A DNA stretch of 64,000 bases from Sanderia malayensis (taxonomy: Eukaryota; Cnidaria; Scyphozoa; Semaeostomeae; Pelagiidae): assembly GCA_013076295.1 (NCBI GenBank), contig RQOL01000535.1, positions 248,001 through 312,000 on the forward strand, written 5' to 3'. Under the pieces are notes generated by a model. That model did no database searches. It was not told the origin of the DNA and was given only the letters and a program-made list of their open reading frames with translations. A program made the position numbers and the translations under genes. Shown here in pieces: positions 21,426-31,818 of the stretch. Within the stretch, counting starts at the first letter, position 1, and every line of letters begins with the position of its first letter.

Positions 21426-22014
21426 ATTTTCGTGCTGTGTTTCTTTACGAATATACCCCAGAGCTGGGTACGGTAGTCAGCAGTTTGGTATGCAATGTCT
21501 CGCTAATCATTATGCAATACGTTAAACTTCGATAAAGACATTTTGAAAATTGCATTCTTGTGCCGATTATGTAGCTATATAGCATGTGGTTAAGCCGTGA
21601 AGTTGAAGAAGCGACAAATGTAACTCTGTTAATTCAGTAAAATTGCTTGAAACATTTCTGAACTGCACCATTTTTAGTATGCAACATTTGCGAAAAAGCT
21701 TAACCGGCTTACAATCTTGCCCGATAAGAACGGAAAAAATTTTCCCAGGCTTTTGTATATACCCCTAGTAAATATCCAGATAAATAGCCAATCTCATCTC
21801 ATTTTGGCCCAAGTTGCTTATTACACTACCTGCTTACTAAGAAAAGATTTAAACTTTACGTTGTCTATTCTCTCTTCCATTCTAACTTATGTATCTTCCT
21901 TTGTTTAGATATTTACTTTCAAATCTGTCTCAATCTCTACTTTTCTAGAACCGACATTGGGCTTTTGGACTACATCATTGCTAAATCTAAGCTGGGCAGC
22001 AGTCTGTTCCAGTC
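21426..22014 (+). other. Upstream region of the 22-kb gene, with a possible 3' splice site
   Basis: No coding frame is seen. A pyrimidine-rich stretch ends in CTACTTTTCTAG at 21937-21948. It could be a 3' splice site joining an upstream non-coding exon to a leader of ~66 bases before the ATG at 22015. This cannot be confirmed from DNA alone, and no clear core promoter was found. Confidence 0.35.
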
Positions 22015-25000
22015 ATGGCTCCAGTCCTGAGTAGAGCATTATGGTTTTACATTCTCATTGTAATATATGCCACAGCCTTGGCCACTACCTTCCCCGAAAC
22101 ATGCAAAAGATCAGCAAATAGCAGAGAAGTCCAAATGACAAACTATCATCGTCTTCATCTAGATGGAGCTTACCTTTTACGTTACCGGGGTGAAAATGAT
22201 GGTGTATTAATCATGAAAGATTTTAACAATTATTTATACAATTTAATGAAAGGTGTTTCAAGTAACTTTGACAGGAGGAGAGCCTTTAGCATCGAATTAG
22301 ATGGGTGTTTGGATGGAATAGAAGAAATCTGCAGAAATCATGATAGAGATTACAGTTCTGATGATGCATTCCCTTACAATTGCTACAACAAAGATCATTG
22401 GTGCGCCATGAAAGAATTTCTGACACAGCTCAAAAGCAAGATAGATCTTACGAAACCGAAAAGAGATCCCACCAATAACAATTGGTTACACTACTGGACA
22501 GGAGCTTTCAACCCGCCGCCACCAGACACCAAGTGGGCCGACGCCTTTGATAGAGAAATTGTAATTGTGTGTCAAACTTTCTTCCATCACTCTTCTCTTG
22601 GCACAATGACAGAAAAGGCTAAGGAGCATCGTGAACAACTCAAATCCAAAATTGTGGATCGTGTCTATTATTACGTCCGTACAAATAACATACAAAACCT
22701 AAAGTTATTTCTTCAGTACATGAGGTGGGTTGAAGAAGATTTCAAGACAGCTTGTAGCGACAGCAATGATGAATTTATTTGTACAATCAAGCGTATTTTT
22801 AGCATTGTTTCTGCGATGATTAGAGACACAGATACATTTGGACAAGGAGCTCTCAGAACAAGAGAAGTAATAGCAATGCTGTGGCTTGTTATCCCTGCAG
22901 AGGCTAGGGGAATTTTTCCTTCCATTGCCGATGACGATGTTGTCCGTGAGAGAATGCAAAGATATCTGCAAATATTGTTCGATAATGTTGTAAGCAAAAC
23001 TGAAGGAGAGCTGGAGAGCCTATTGAGCCACTCTACACATCTCCAGACGAGAAGCGAAGCCGAGTGCAACGACCCAACGAATGATATTCCTGATGGATTG
23101 GAATGTATCTTTCATAGTGTTACAAAACATGCCAATGAGTTAATATCAGCAGTTAAAAGTGGAAATTGGGGCGAACGAAAAACTTTGGATATCAGAAGTG
23201 CAATTTTGATAGGTCTTATTGGAACTAAAACGAAAAGTTACATAGAATATACAACGGCTCAAACAAGGGAGTTTGTTATAGATTCTTTTGAAAGAATTTA
23301 CTTTTACGTGAAGCAAAATGACATTGAAGGACTAGACCAGTACACAAAATCAATGCCTGCCCCTGACACTTTGCAGACAACCCAAGGTCAACGCTGCTCT
23401 GAATTCTTCAATGATCTGAAATCAAAAATACCCTGCTTGTTTAACAACATGCTTCGAGAAATATTTGTTTTCATGAACTCACAGAAAAGGGCTCCTTTGA
23501 ACACTAAAGTAATCAGTACTCAGTTTGACTACAAGACCTTGCTTCAAAGTGCGCAATTAGCATCTATTTCAACACAGGTCGAGCAACAAACACTGGAAAT
23601 AAAAGCTAATCTTGCTGAATGGACAGATGAAATCAAAACCTTTGTATCACAAGATACGGGAAGAAGATTCTCTGCTCTTGAAGAATACTTTCAAGGAATT
23701 GCAGACTTTGACAAAAGAAAGGCAAATGCTGACATTGCTTTTATTGCAGGAAGATTGACAGGATTTGATGACCAAATTAATGAGCTGAAACCTGACCTAG
23801 AAGAGCGTCTGATGGGCATCATAAACGGCTCTTTATTAGCAAATATGCTAGACACTGTGCAACGAGCAGGAGAGCTGGTTGTAAAAAGTGCATTTGCATG
23901 CAATCCAGTTGATCCTGACCCAGGAGCTGTTATTGACAGTGTAAACGATCTAGCTCAAAGTGTTGTAAATGTGATGAGATCAGAGGCTTTGAAAAGATTG
24001 TTTGGGGCTGTCGTAGATCAGACAACAAGTGTCGCTAAAAAAATGTCCGAAAACAATGATTTTATTGAAAAAGTGAAGACCATTGTTACTGACCTTCCGA
24101 ACCAAGTGGATGACAACAAAGCCTTCACGGAGAAGACAACTGAATTTCTTGATAAATATGCCGAATATGGTCCTAAAGTGCAAAGGCAAGAAATAGCTGC
24201 AATGGAAGGAAGTTGGGAAGCATTTATTGAAGAAGGATGCGACACAATGTTTGCAGGAGGGACTGCGGCCTCCAGTGTTGTCGAATCTATTTTTGCAAAC
24301 AAAGGTGACTGTTTGACAACAAATGCGAAGATAAACAAACTTGTTGAAACCTTTTCTGAAATTTACGATTATCAATTTGATCTGATGGAAACCCTTGCCA
24401 CAGCAGTAAGAGCCTACCAGTCTAAGTTTTTCTCACAAAGACTTGATACCAGTTTTCGCGTCATCGGCGAAGAAGATCTCACGGACGAAAGTGACAATGA
24501 AGCTGTAAACCTGAATGAAGCCATGCTGAACTTTTTTCTCATATACAGAATGCATACCACTCAAATACTCGCACATTATTGCAACTATTTGGAATTCAAA
24601 AATGCCGGCGAAATGCCATCAGTGTGCCCCAATGCCCTACATTCCCTGGAACAAAATGATATCAGCAGAGTTATCGCATTCACTCCAGCCTCGTGTACGC
24701 CTGAATCGTTTAAATTTGTCGAAATTCCTACTACTGATTCAAATAATGATGACAAGAGTGGCTTTATCAACATTACAAGACTGTATAGTGGCGAGGAAAT
24801 TCCATTTAAAATTCCAAATATCGATTGGCTTCTAAGGCATAAATGGATCACAAATGCAGATGCGAGAGATACTGCAATCTATGTAACAGCATTCGAGTTG
24901 TTTCTTCGAAGTGATGGGACACCTGGGTCAAGAAAAAAGATTTCGAATAAACAAAAGACTGATCAGTCTAACATCAAGATCACAAAATCTAAAGCTCAAC

Positions 25001-25515
25001 GATCCTTAATGAAGAAAAGTTTGCTTACCGAAAGGAAAATAATAAAGAGTGCCAGTTCATTTGTACCAGAGCAAGGACGAAAGGATGTTTCACTAAATTC
25101 GATGAGATCACGTCGTTCTTCAACAGAACGTGAAATTCGGTTCAAAATCACAGCCAGGCATTCAGCCCCATTGTTTTTTGAAGATGAATCAGACCGTTAT
25201 GGATTGCAGCCAAACCGGAGATACATATTCACATACCAAGAAAATGCAGATTCTTGCAGACAAGATACAATCGACAATCCATATTCAAGCAGTCTTCCTG
25301 AACTCTGCCCTGTTTCTCTGAAACCTGATGACAACGATGTCAACCCTTCAGTGTTCTCTTTATGGAAGATCAAGTTGCAGGCTCCCACGTTTGAAAACAT
25401 CCCAGAAGTTGCCAATACACCTCTTAAGGCTGCTATCAGGTTGTGCAAAGTCAAGAAGCCTTCAACTGTTTCAAAGAAGAAGAAGAACAAGAAGAAGGAA
25501 GGAAAAAAGGCGTAA
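22015..25515 (+). CDS. Large intronless secreted protein of unknown function (1166 aa)
   Basis: A single exon of 1166 codons starts at an ATG in good context (G at -3, G at +4). Two overlapping AATAAA signals follow the stop. Residues 1-24 form a signal peptide with hydrophobic core FYILIVIYATALA, so the product should enter the secretory pathway. Residues 30-130 hold five cysteines in a compact region. Residues ~215-237 (VYYYVRTNNIQNLKLF) and ~422-447 (IYFYVKQNDIEGL) look like diverged repeats, each with paired cysteines nearby (247/256, 461/474). Residues ~500-820 are rich in long heptad-like helices. Residues ~965-1045 are strongly basic and ~1045-1145 look beta-rich. The C-terminus is a lysine run. 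There are 21 cysteines and no obvious transmembrane segment after the signal. I recognise no family. It has no retroelement or transposase motif and no frame damage despite the repeat-rich surroundings. A host gene is likely. Confidence 0.85.
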   Translation: MAPVLSRALWFYILIVIYATALATTFPETCKRSANSREVQMTNYHRLHLDGAYLLRYRGENDGVLIMKDFNNYLYNLMKGVSSNFDRRRAFSIELDGCLDGIEEICRNHDRDYSSDDAFPYNCYNKDHWCAMKEFLTQLKSKIDLTKPKRDPTNNNWLHYWTGAFNPPPPDTKWADAFDREIVIVCQTFFHHSSLGTMTEKAKEHREQLKSKIVDRVYYYVRTNNIQNLKLFLQYMRWVEEDFKTACSDSNDEFICTIKRIFSIVSAMIRDTDTFGQGALRTREVIAMLWLVIPAEARGIFPSIADDDVVRERMQRYLQILFDNVVSKTEGELESLLSHSTHLQTRSEAECNDPTNDIPDGLECIFHSVTKHANELISAVKSGNWGERKTLDIRSAILIGLIGTKTKSYIEYTTAQTREFVIDSFERIYFYVKQNDIEGLDQYTKSMPAPDTLQTTQGQRCSEFFNDLKSKIPCLFNNMLREIFVFMNSQKRAPLNTKVISTQFDYKTLLQSAQLASISTQVEQQTLEIKANLAEWTDEIKTFVSQDTGRRFSALEEYFQGIADFDKRKANADIAFIAGRLTGFDDQINELKPDLEERLMGIINGSLLANMLDTVQRAGELVVKSAFACNPVDPDPGAVIDSVNDLAQSVVNVMRSEALKRLFGAVVDQTTSVAKKMSENNDFIEKVKTIVTDLPNQVDDNKAFTEKTTEFLDKYAEYGPKVQRQEIAAMEGSWEAFIEEGCDTMFAGGTAASSVVESIFANKGDCLTTNAKINKLVETFSEIYDYQFDLMETLATAVRAYQSKFFSQRLDTSFRVIGEEDLTDESDNEAVNLNEAMLNFFLIYRMHTTQILAHYCNYLEFKNAGEMPSVCPNALHSLEQNDISRVIAFTPASCTPESFKFVEIPTTDSNNDDKSGFINITRLYSGEEIPFKIPNIDWLLRHKWITNADARDTAIYVTAFELFLRSDGTPGSRKKISNKQKTDQSNIKITKSKAQRSLMKKSLLTERKIIKSASSFVPEQGRKDVSLNSMRSRRSSTEREIRFKITARHSAPLFFEDESDRYGLQPNRRYIFTYQENADSCRQDTIDNPYSSSLPELCPVSLKPDDNDVNPSVFSLWKIKLQAPTFENIPEVANTPLKAAIRLCKVKKPSTVSKKKKNKKKEGKKA

Positions 25516-25535
25516 ATAAGCAAAATGGAGTAAAA

Positions 25536-25545
25536 AATAAATAAA
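25536..25545 (+). terminator. Polyadenylation signals after the 1166-codon gene
   Basis: Two overlapping AATAAA hexamers start 21 and 25 bases after the stop codon. This implies a very short 3' untranslated region if they are used. Confidence 0.55.
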
Positions 25546-25904
25546 GAAGTAATCTGGTGACAAACGAATATTGAAATTTGAGAAACTTGAACCCACATGT
25601 TTTAATTAAAACATTTACCAATTTTTCTCAAATAACGATTAGTATAAGTTATTAGCAAAGTAAATTATGCCAGTATTGTTTAGAATATAGGAAGATCAGA
25701 AATAATTGTCATGGTGGCAAAGAAATACAAAATATGAAGTGCATTTTTGACTCGTGATGCGCGCGCACAAGCGAGTATGTTTCGCTTCCGCAAGTCTAGA
25801 GCTTTTGCTGGTCTTGGTGGGTGGGGAAAAACATCATCCTAAGCTCCATCAACATCTGTGAATAACATCAAAATCTTTCATAGAAGCGTTCTATAGTCAA
25901 GCTT
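25546..25904. other. No gene seen
   Basis: AT-rich sequence downstream of the secreted-protein gene, without repeats or frames that could be supported. Confidence 0.6.
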
Positions 25905-26104
25905 TCATTTATTTACGTAAGAAATTATCAATGGTAAACTCATTTCTGCCTGCTTCGCCAAAACATGAAATTTTTGCAAAATGTCCACAATTGTGGGGGC
26001 CTTTGAGTCCTTCTTTTCAATATAACTTCTTCGCTCCACGAAGGTGGCTTCCATGAAGCTTTGGACTCTCGTGTCCCAACATTTCATGTGTTGCAATTGC
26101 ACAA
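25905..26104 (-). pseudogene. Possible terminal exon resembling SAM-domain-type uncharacterised proteins
   Basis: On the minus strand a textbook 3' splice site (TTTTTCTTTTTTGTAG, ending at 26105) is followed by an open frame of ~66 codons that ends in a stop at 25905. The frame includes VERRSYIEKK and APTIVDILQKFHVL. The RR-x2-I ... PTI-x-DIL-x-KF-x-x-L pattern recalls a segment of SAMD3-like uncharacterised proteins in fish and cnidarians. No other exon of such a gene was identified within the window, so it may be an orphaned exon or belong to a transposon-derived gene. Confidence 0.35.
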
Positions 26105-27733
26105 CTACAAAAAAGAAAAACACGCATAAGTTGCTGGTAGAATTTAAGACAATAATGGTGTCTTTTATCTCAAGGCAAAGGTAATGTAATATGATTCCAC
26201 CTTCTGCAAATATATCCGCCTGCCCCTCTGGGTGCACCCCTTCTTTAATTTTTCACTTTTTTTCTAATTTTCTTTTCCTTTGGGATGACCAATTTGTTAT
26301 TTATGTGCTCAAGGCACTTCACAATGCTTCCCCCTGCCGGGGCTTTGCGTGGAAAAGCAAATGCTAAAAACAACAAATCGATACATTATTGTTTAAAAAC
26401 ACACGATTATCAGGACGTTCAAATTGCAAAATAAGGAGAAGCAAATTACGCACCCACCAACGCCATCTGCCACATCTGGGAATTTCCTGCCAGAAAGGCT
26501 TTATTCTTCCCGTAAAAACATTTTCCTAAAGATGCCCTTTCTCATTGGTCGCTGAGAACTTTCTCAATGCATGTGGTATCCGTTTGGGGCAATTCGAGCC
26601 ACGGTACTTTTCAGTCGGTCCAAAGAAATTTTCATGCAAAAGCAGGTGTCAAGTATGTGAACACCCCCATACTTTTTTAATGTGCTCCCCTGGCGCACAT
26701 GGCCACTTTAATTCAGGGAGATTCAAGAATGTTGCGCATGCGCATCATGACGTCATTGGATTTTACTTAACCCTCGTCGGAAAATCATTGAATTGTGCCC
26801 CCCCTATGAGTTCCTACCCACGACGCCCCTGTTCAAGTAATACTTATGTAATCAAACTTAGATAAATGTTCAGTTAAGATTGAAGAATACGGAGCGTAAA
26901 CACGTCGTCTTTCTGGTTAAATTCTCTGGCTACTGAACGTTACACGTTCAAATTGTGAAATAAGGAGAAGCAAATTACGCATCCACCAATGGGAATTTTC
27001 CGGCCAGGTGGCTTGCAAGTTGCTTTTTAAAACAGAGCATGGATAACAGCAAATGTAAATGCGGTTGAAGGACTTCAGAACAAAAATGTAATATTATAGA
27101 TGGCCAATAACGCAAAATAACAAAAGCTGAAGCGAATACTGTACTACAAATGGCATGAAACAAAATTTAGATGTGTATGTACTTCTGAAAATTTATTTTC
27201 TTTTCCTCTTTTAGTTTTCTCAGTGCAGAAAAATGCAGTGTTCCCCTGCAAATGAGTTTTTAGCCTTCCGTTCGTTGAAGTTAGAGTTCTAGATGAAGGC
27301 ATCTCCGCCCCTTCCAGACACTTCTTTACTTTTTGCTGCCCAACATGGTACTTTTGAATCTTTGTTGTGCCGTACTCTATGGACTAACAGCATATATATG
27401 CTATTACACCAGGTGCAAAATGTTTGAAGAGTTGAAATGAAAAAGCGAGTTTTTCTAGTGACGTAATGTCACTGCAGTAGCCGTTGCCGATAAGTAATCC
27501 ATGGACAGTTGACGTCCAAGTGGTAAGCTATATTTGCTGTCTCTGTATTTTTCCACTTTTCTCTGGAACAACGCTTGCTTTAATCCCATCCTTAGCTTTC
27601 AATATTAACCTAACAATAGGGGCAACAATTTCTTTTTGTTTGGTTGCACAAATATGTAGATGCTTAATTTTTTTCTTCCCAGTAGAACGAGAAGTTTTCT
27701 TACGACTTGTTCTGTCGTCAGGCTCAGGCGGGT
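26105..27733. other. No gene seen; one 45-bp direct repeat pair
   Basis: The stretch holds two ~45-bp direct repeats at 26416-26460 and 26947-26990 (core AATAAGGAGAAGCAAATTACG). The rest shows no coding sequence or element ends that I can support. Confidence 0.5.
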
Positions 27734-27738
27734 GTAAA

Positions 27739-28099
27739 TGTCGGAGAACTTAACTCCGATTTGATAGTTGTTAGCTTGAACAGAAATTTCGCAAGAAGAA
27801 ACACACTGATCAATAGAATTCAGCTTTTTCAAAAGTGTACACTCATGTCCATTTCACTTCTATCTCCAAAACGCAACTGAACAATACATAAATTTCATAA
27901 TTATTTCAACGTGCTTGATAGGAAATGAGTAATATTCTCTAAACTACAAACCAATGAGATCGTTACAAATGTCTCTATTTTATCCAATCAAAACATAATT
28001 AGTAATATAAGGGTTAGTCATTAGATCATGTGGAAGGTCATCACAGTAAGAAGTTCCATGAGTCAGTTAGCCGTGCGTGCGCACAAGGAGTTTCCCACA
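27739..28099 (-). repeat. 3' LTR of the BEL/Pao provirus
   Basis: Read on the minus strand it begins TGTGGGAAACTCC after the polypurine tract and ends at TGTCGG on the plus strand. The flanking GTAAA at 27734-27738 is repeated at 34254-34258. It is 361 bp and lacks an approximately 260-bp segment present in the 5' LTR. The outer end carries the palindrome TCGGAGAACTTAACTCCGA. Confidence 0.92.
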
Positions 28100-28111
28100 T
28101 TCCCCCTCCTT
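28100..28111 (-). other. Polypurine tract of the BEL/Pao provirus
   Basis: The minus strand reads AAGGAGGGGGAA directly before the 3' LTR, the usual site of plus-strand DNA priming. Confidence 0.8.
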
Positions 28112-28114
28112 GAC

Positions 28115-29974
28115 TCAAAGGGAGTCAAGAATCGCTTGGGTCTTAGCGCGCGCGTCTCGCGCTGCAGCTCGAGTAGGTCGGCGGCTCTGATCCTGGTGAA
28201 CTTGCAACTCGTTCTGATTTCTATCACTAGACACACTTCTATTGTTCTCGTTCGAATTACGCTGACCACTCTCAACTTCTAATGGGTAAAGCTTCTGAAT
28301 ATGACGATTCAATACGTCTGGTTTACCCTTGCCTGGTTTTCTAACCTTCGCCCCTCTTACCACTCCATCTGCTCCCTTGATTAACGCCTCCACGATTCCT
28401 GTTGTCCACAATCCTCTCTTCGTATTGTCCTCGTAGATAAGGACAATGTCACCTACCGACACTGAACTCGATTGATTTTTCTTTTGTCGATGTCTCTCGC
28501 GTAGGTCTACAAGGTATTCTTTTCTCCACCTGTTCCAAAAGTGCGTTAATTTCCTGGTAAGATTTAAGAATCGACTGTTTACCGAATTAGAATTACCGGC
28601 GTAATCTTCCTCGTCATCACTTTCACCAATCTCAATGCCTTCTGACAGTGTGGATAATCGATGTCCGAACATCAAGTGTGAAAGTGTCAAGACTTGACCT
28701 TAAATCTCATCGTAGCTGTAGGTCAAGGGCCTGGAATTAAGAGTATTCTCAATCTCTGATAACACAGTATTTAGTTCATCAAAAGTTAATTTAGCGTTAC
28801 CTAACACCTTCCTTGCGCATCTTTTCACCGATTGCACCATTCGCTCAAAAAATCCTCCCCACCATGGACTTCTTTACAAGTTGAATTTCCCCTGAATGCG
28901 TCTAGACAGTAGAAATTCTTGTACCGTTGACTCCTTTGACACTTCCTTGAGTGACTTTGCTGTGGCCTTGAAGGTTTTGGCATTATCTGAAACGATAAGA
29001 TGTGGTGTGCCTCTGCGAGCACAAAATCGTCTTAAGCAATTGATGAAGGTGCTAGCGTTAAGATCAGATACCAACTCCGAATGCAATGCCCTTGTTACGC
29101 AGCAAGAGAATAAAGCAAGATATGCTTTGGACATTTCACCTGATGTCTGCTTCACAAAAAACGGGTCAGCGAAATCAACCCCTTCTCTACTGAGTGGCAA
29201 CGCCTGTGTCACTCTAAACTCAGGTAATGCGGAAGTCTGGCCAGGTCGATACGCCTTTCCTTCAAATTTCTTGCAAATAAAACACCCTCTGAGCAATTTC
29301 TTAACGTACTGCCTACCCTTTACTATCCAGAACCTTGTTCTCACTTCAGCTAAAGTAGTCTTCACACTTCCGTGATGCGTCTTGAGGTGACTATTTACAA
29401 CAATTAGATCAGTGAACTTGTGATTCTTTGGCAGTATAATCGGAAACCTCGCTTCTATGTCTAAATCCGAATGCTCCAGCCTCCCTCTGCAATTAAGAGT
29501 TCCCTCTCTCTCTTCTATTCCTAGACTAACCTTTGTTTTCTTGCAATGCTCCTCCCTAGTCAGCTGTTTCTGAGCTTCTCTTATCCAGTACAATTCTGCT
29601 CTCTTCTTATCATTCACTTCCAAGTTGTTGACCTTTATTTCCTGTTTTGCCTTCTTAGCTTTCAAGTTGTCAATGAACCTATATGTTAAGGCAGTTACCC
29701 TGAGCAGTGTGTTTAGATTGTTCAATCTACTTGCATCTATTACCTGACTCGGCCCTTCATCCTCTTCTGCAATCATGTCTGCCACAACAGTTATCTTCCG
29801 CTCCACAGCTATGCCCGACGTGTCTTCCAACCTTAGTTCCGCAGGCCAACTTTCCTCACCCTCTATCAGCCAAGCAGGTCCTCTCCACCATAGCTCACTG
29901 TGGACGAGTTGACTTGCAGTTGTGCCTCTGGAGCCCAAGTCTGCTGGGTTGGATAATCCAGCTACATGTCCCAT
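28115..29974 (-). pseudogene. BEL/Pao provirus: integrase and C-terminal domain
   Basis: The frame opens with GHVAGLSNPADLGSRG. The integrase zinc domain follows (HLKTHHGS to CFICKKFEG), then the core with EGVDFADPFF, IVSDNAKTFK and, after a TAA at 28874, WWGGFFERMVQSVKR carrying the glutamate. A second in-frame TAA lies near 28702. The remaining frame (28690-28115) has the DUF5641-type region (VGDIVLIYED) and an acidic tail. The first catalytic region reads DFADP where DFAGP is usual. The link to the RNase H frame upstream needs one extra G. With two stops the integrase cannot be made. Confidence 0.92.
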
Positions 29975-31818
29975 TGGTCCTTCGCAGATTGTTGAAGTAT
30001 TTCTGCCACCCTAAACTGCACCCACTGTTTCCACTCTCCTTGATCATTGATCCAGTAGAGTACAGTTTTGCTATCTAGCCAGAACCTAACCTTGTTAATT
30101 GTAACTTGCTCACTCAAGGCATTTTTCACATTGCTCATTAATGTCGCTAAGATCTTAGCTGATAAAAGCTCCAACCTAAGGATAGTCAACTGCTTCAAGG
30201 GTGATACTCTACTTTTTGAGCATAGTAATTTGGTAAATATACCCGAGTTGGTCTTGTACACCAAGTAAATTGCTGCACAATATCCCTTTTGACTGGCATC
30301 TCCAAACCCATGCGATTGACAATCCAACATCTCTCCTTCTCCCTCGTAGAACATGAACCTTGCGATCGTTATAGACTTTACTTCATTCAATTCAGACACC
30401 CATGCTTTCCATCTACGTTGTTGTTCCTCTGGAACTGGATCATCCCATCCAAGATTCTGCTTGCACAACTCCTGGAAGATAATCTTTGCTTTCACACAGA
30501 GAGGGCTAGCAATACCTGTTGGATCGAAAATCATTGCAAGATTACTCAAAATACCCCGTTTTGTAACCTTCTGAGGCATATCACTAACTGCTACTTTGGC
30601 CAGTTCAAATTCTAGGGAATCTTGCTGACTGTCCCAGTTGAGACCCAAAACCTTTGTTTCTCCCTTTTTCGCTGAACCAAAGCTTTCCTTTCCATATGAC
30701 TCTTCTGACTGCTTTTTTGTAACCTCCGTACCTGAATTATCATGCTTTTCTCCTTCACTTATCCTGTTCTTTAAATCTGAATCATTTGTTTTCCATTTCC
30801 GCAACTTGAAGCCACCCTCGTCTAACCTATTCTTGACCTTTTCATATAAAGCAAAACTCACATCACAGTCCTTGACACTTACCACAAAATCATCTACATA
30901 GAAACTCCATGCTACTTGTTGCACAAACAGGGGATCTAACTGCTTGAATGTTTCTATGTGATATTTCAATACAGCGTTCAAAAGAAAGGGGGAAGAATTG
31001 ACACCAAATACAACTCGGTTAAAACGGTATGTGACTATTTTCGGCTTATCAGCCATCACATTGTCAAACCAAAGAAATCTCAGACAATCTCTATCTTCTG
31101 AGTCAATTTCTATATTGAGAAAAGCCTTCTCAATATCTCCTACCAGAGCAACCTTACCTTCTTGAAACCTGAGTAAGATGTCAAAAATCAAAGGGGTAAG
31201 GGGAAGACCCGCATGAAGGCAATCATTCAGAGAGACTCCAAATTTCCTGTCTCTGCAGGAAGCATCATAAACTATACGCACCTTTGTGGTCTCAGCTTCA
31301 TCCCTTATGACAGTAGTGTGAGACAGGTAGTGAACCTTCTCAGCCATGTCCAGTTCTGGTACCATTTCAATTATGCCCATCTGCAACTGTTCCATAATAA
31401 TACCGTTGTATTTCTCAAGAACCCCTGTCTCCTTCTCCAATCTTTTCATCTGGCTGTTTAACCTAGCTAAGCTGTTGAGATAATTAGAAGGTAAAGGTCT
31501 GTGTCCTGCCTTCCATGGAAGGCCAACCGAATATCTGCCACCTGTGAAGGAAATGTTATCAATAACCTTCTCATGTACCTCATTCTGAGGTCGTATTCCC
31601 AAAGTATCCAAGTCCCACAGCTTATGCACTTCTAGCCCCAATTTCCTTTCTTCATTGTGTTCAACTGAAACAATATTGGAATTAAAGGTGTAAACATCCT
31701 CATTATAATTTGAACACTTACCGCTAAATGGGCCTGACAGAACCCATCCAAGGGTTGTCTTCACAGCTGCCGGTTCATTTGCCCCCCTCGTATACAGGTG
31801 CCCTCTTGAAACTCCCAT
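29962..31818 (-). CDS. BEL/Pao provirus: reverse transcriptase and RNase H frame
   Basis: 618 open codons. The N-terminal part reads VKTTLGWVLSGPF, then the RT palm motifs appear: KVRIVYDASCRD, LVGDIEKAFLNIEI, FGVNSSPFLLN and the active site FYVDDFV. RNase H follows with GFGDASQKGYCAAIY and the acidic RLELL region. All catalytic aspartates are kept. The frame is offset by one base from the gag-protease frame at a run of six G (about 31781-31786). At its 3' end it is offset again from the integrase frame at a GGG run, so the polyprotein is broken at both ends. In intact members of the family these domains form one continuous polyprotein. Confidence 0.93.
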   Translation of the reverse strand: MGVSRGHLYTRGANEPAAVKTTLGWVLSGPFSGKCSNYNEDVYTFNSNIVSVEHNEERKLGLEVHKLWDLDTLGIRPQNEVHEKVIDNISFTGGRYSVGLPWKAGHRPLPSNYLNSLARLNSQMKRLEKETGVLEKYNGIIMEQLQMGIIEMVPELDMAEKVHYLSHTTVIRDEAETTKVRIVYDASCRDRKFGVSLNDCLHAGLPLTPLIFDILLRFQEGKVALVGDIEKAFLNIEIDSEDRDCLRFLWFDNVMADKPKIVTYRFNRVVFGVNSSPFLLNAVLKYHIETFKQLDPLFVQQVAWSFYVDDFVVSVKDCDVSFALYEKVKNRLDEGGFKLRKWKTNDSDLKNRISEGEKHDNSGTEVTKKQSEESYGKESFGSAKKGETKVLGLNWDSQQDSLEFELAKVAVSDMPQKVTKRGILSNLAMIFDPTGIASPLCVKAKIIFQELCKQNLGWDDPVPEEQQRRWKAWVSELNEVKSITIARFMFYEGEGEMLDCQSHGFGDASQKGYCAAIYLVYKTNSGIFTKLLCSKSRVSPLKQLTILRLELLSAKILATLMSNVKNALSEQVTINKVRFWLDSKTVLYWINDQGEWKQWVQFRVAEILQQSAKDQWDM

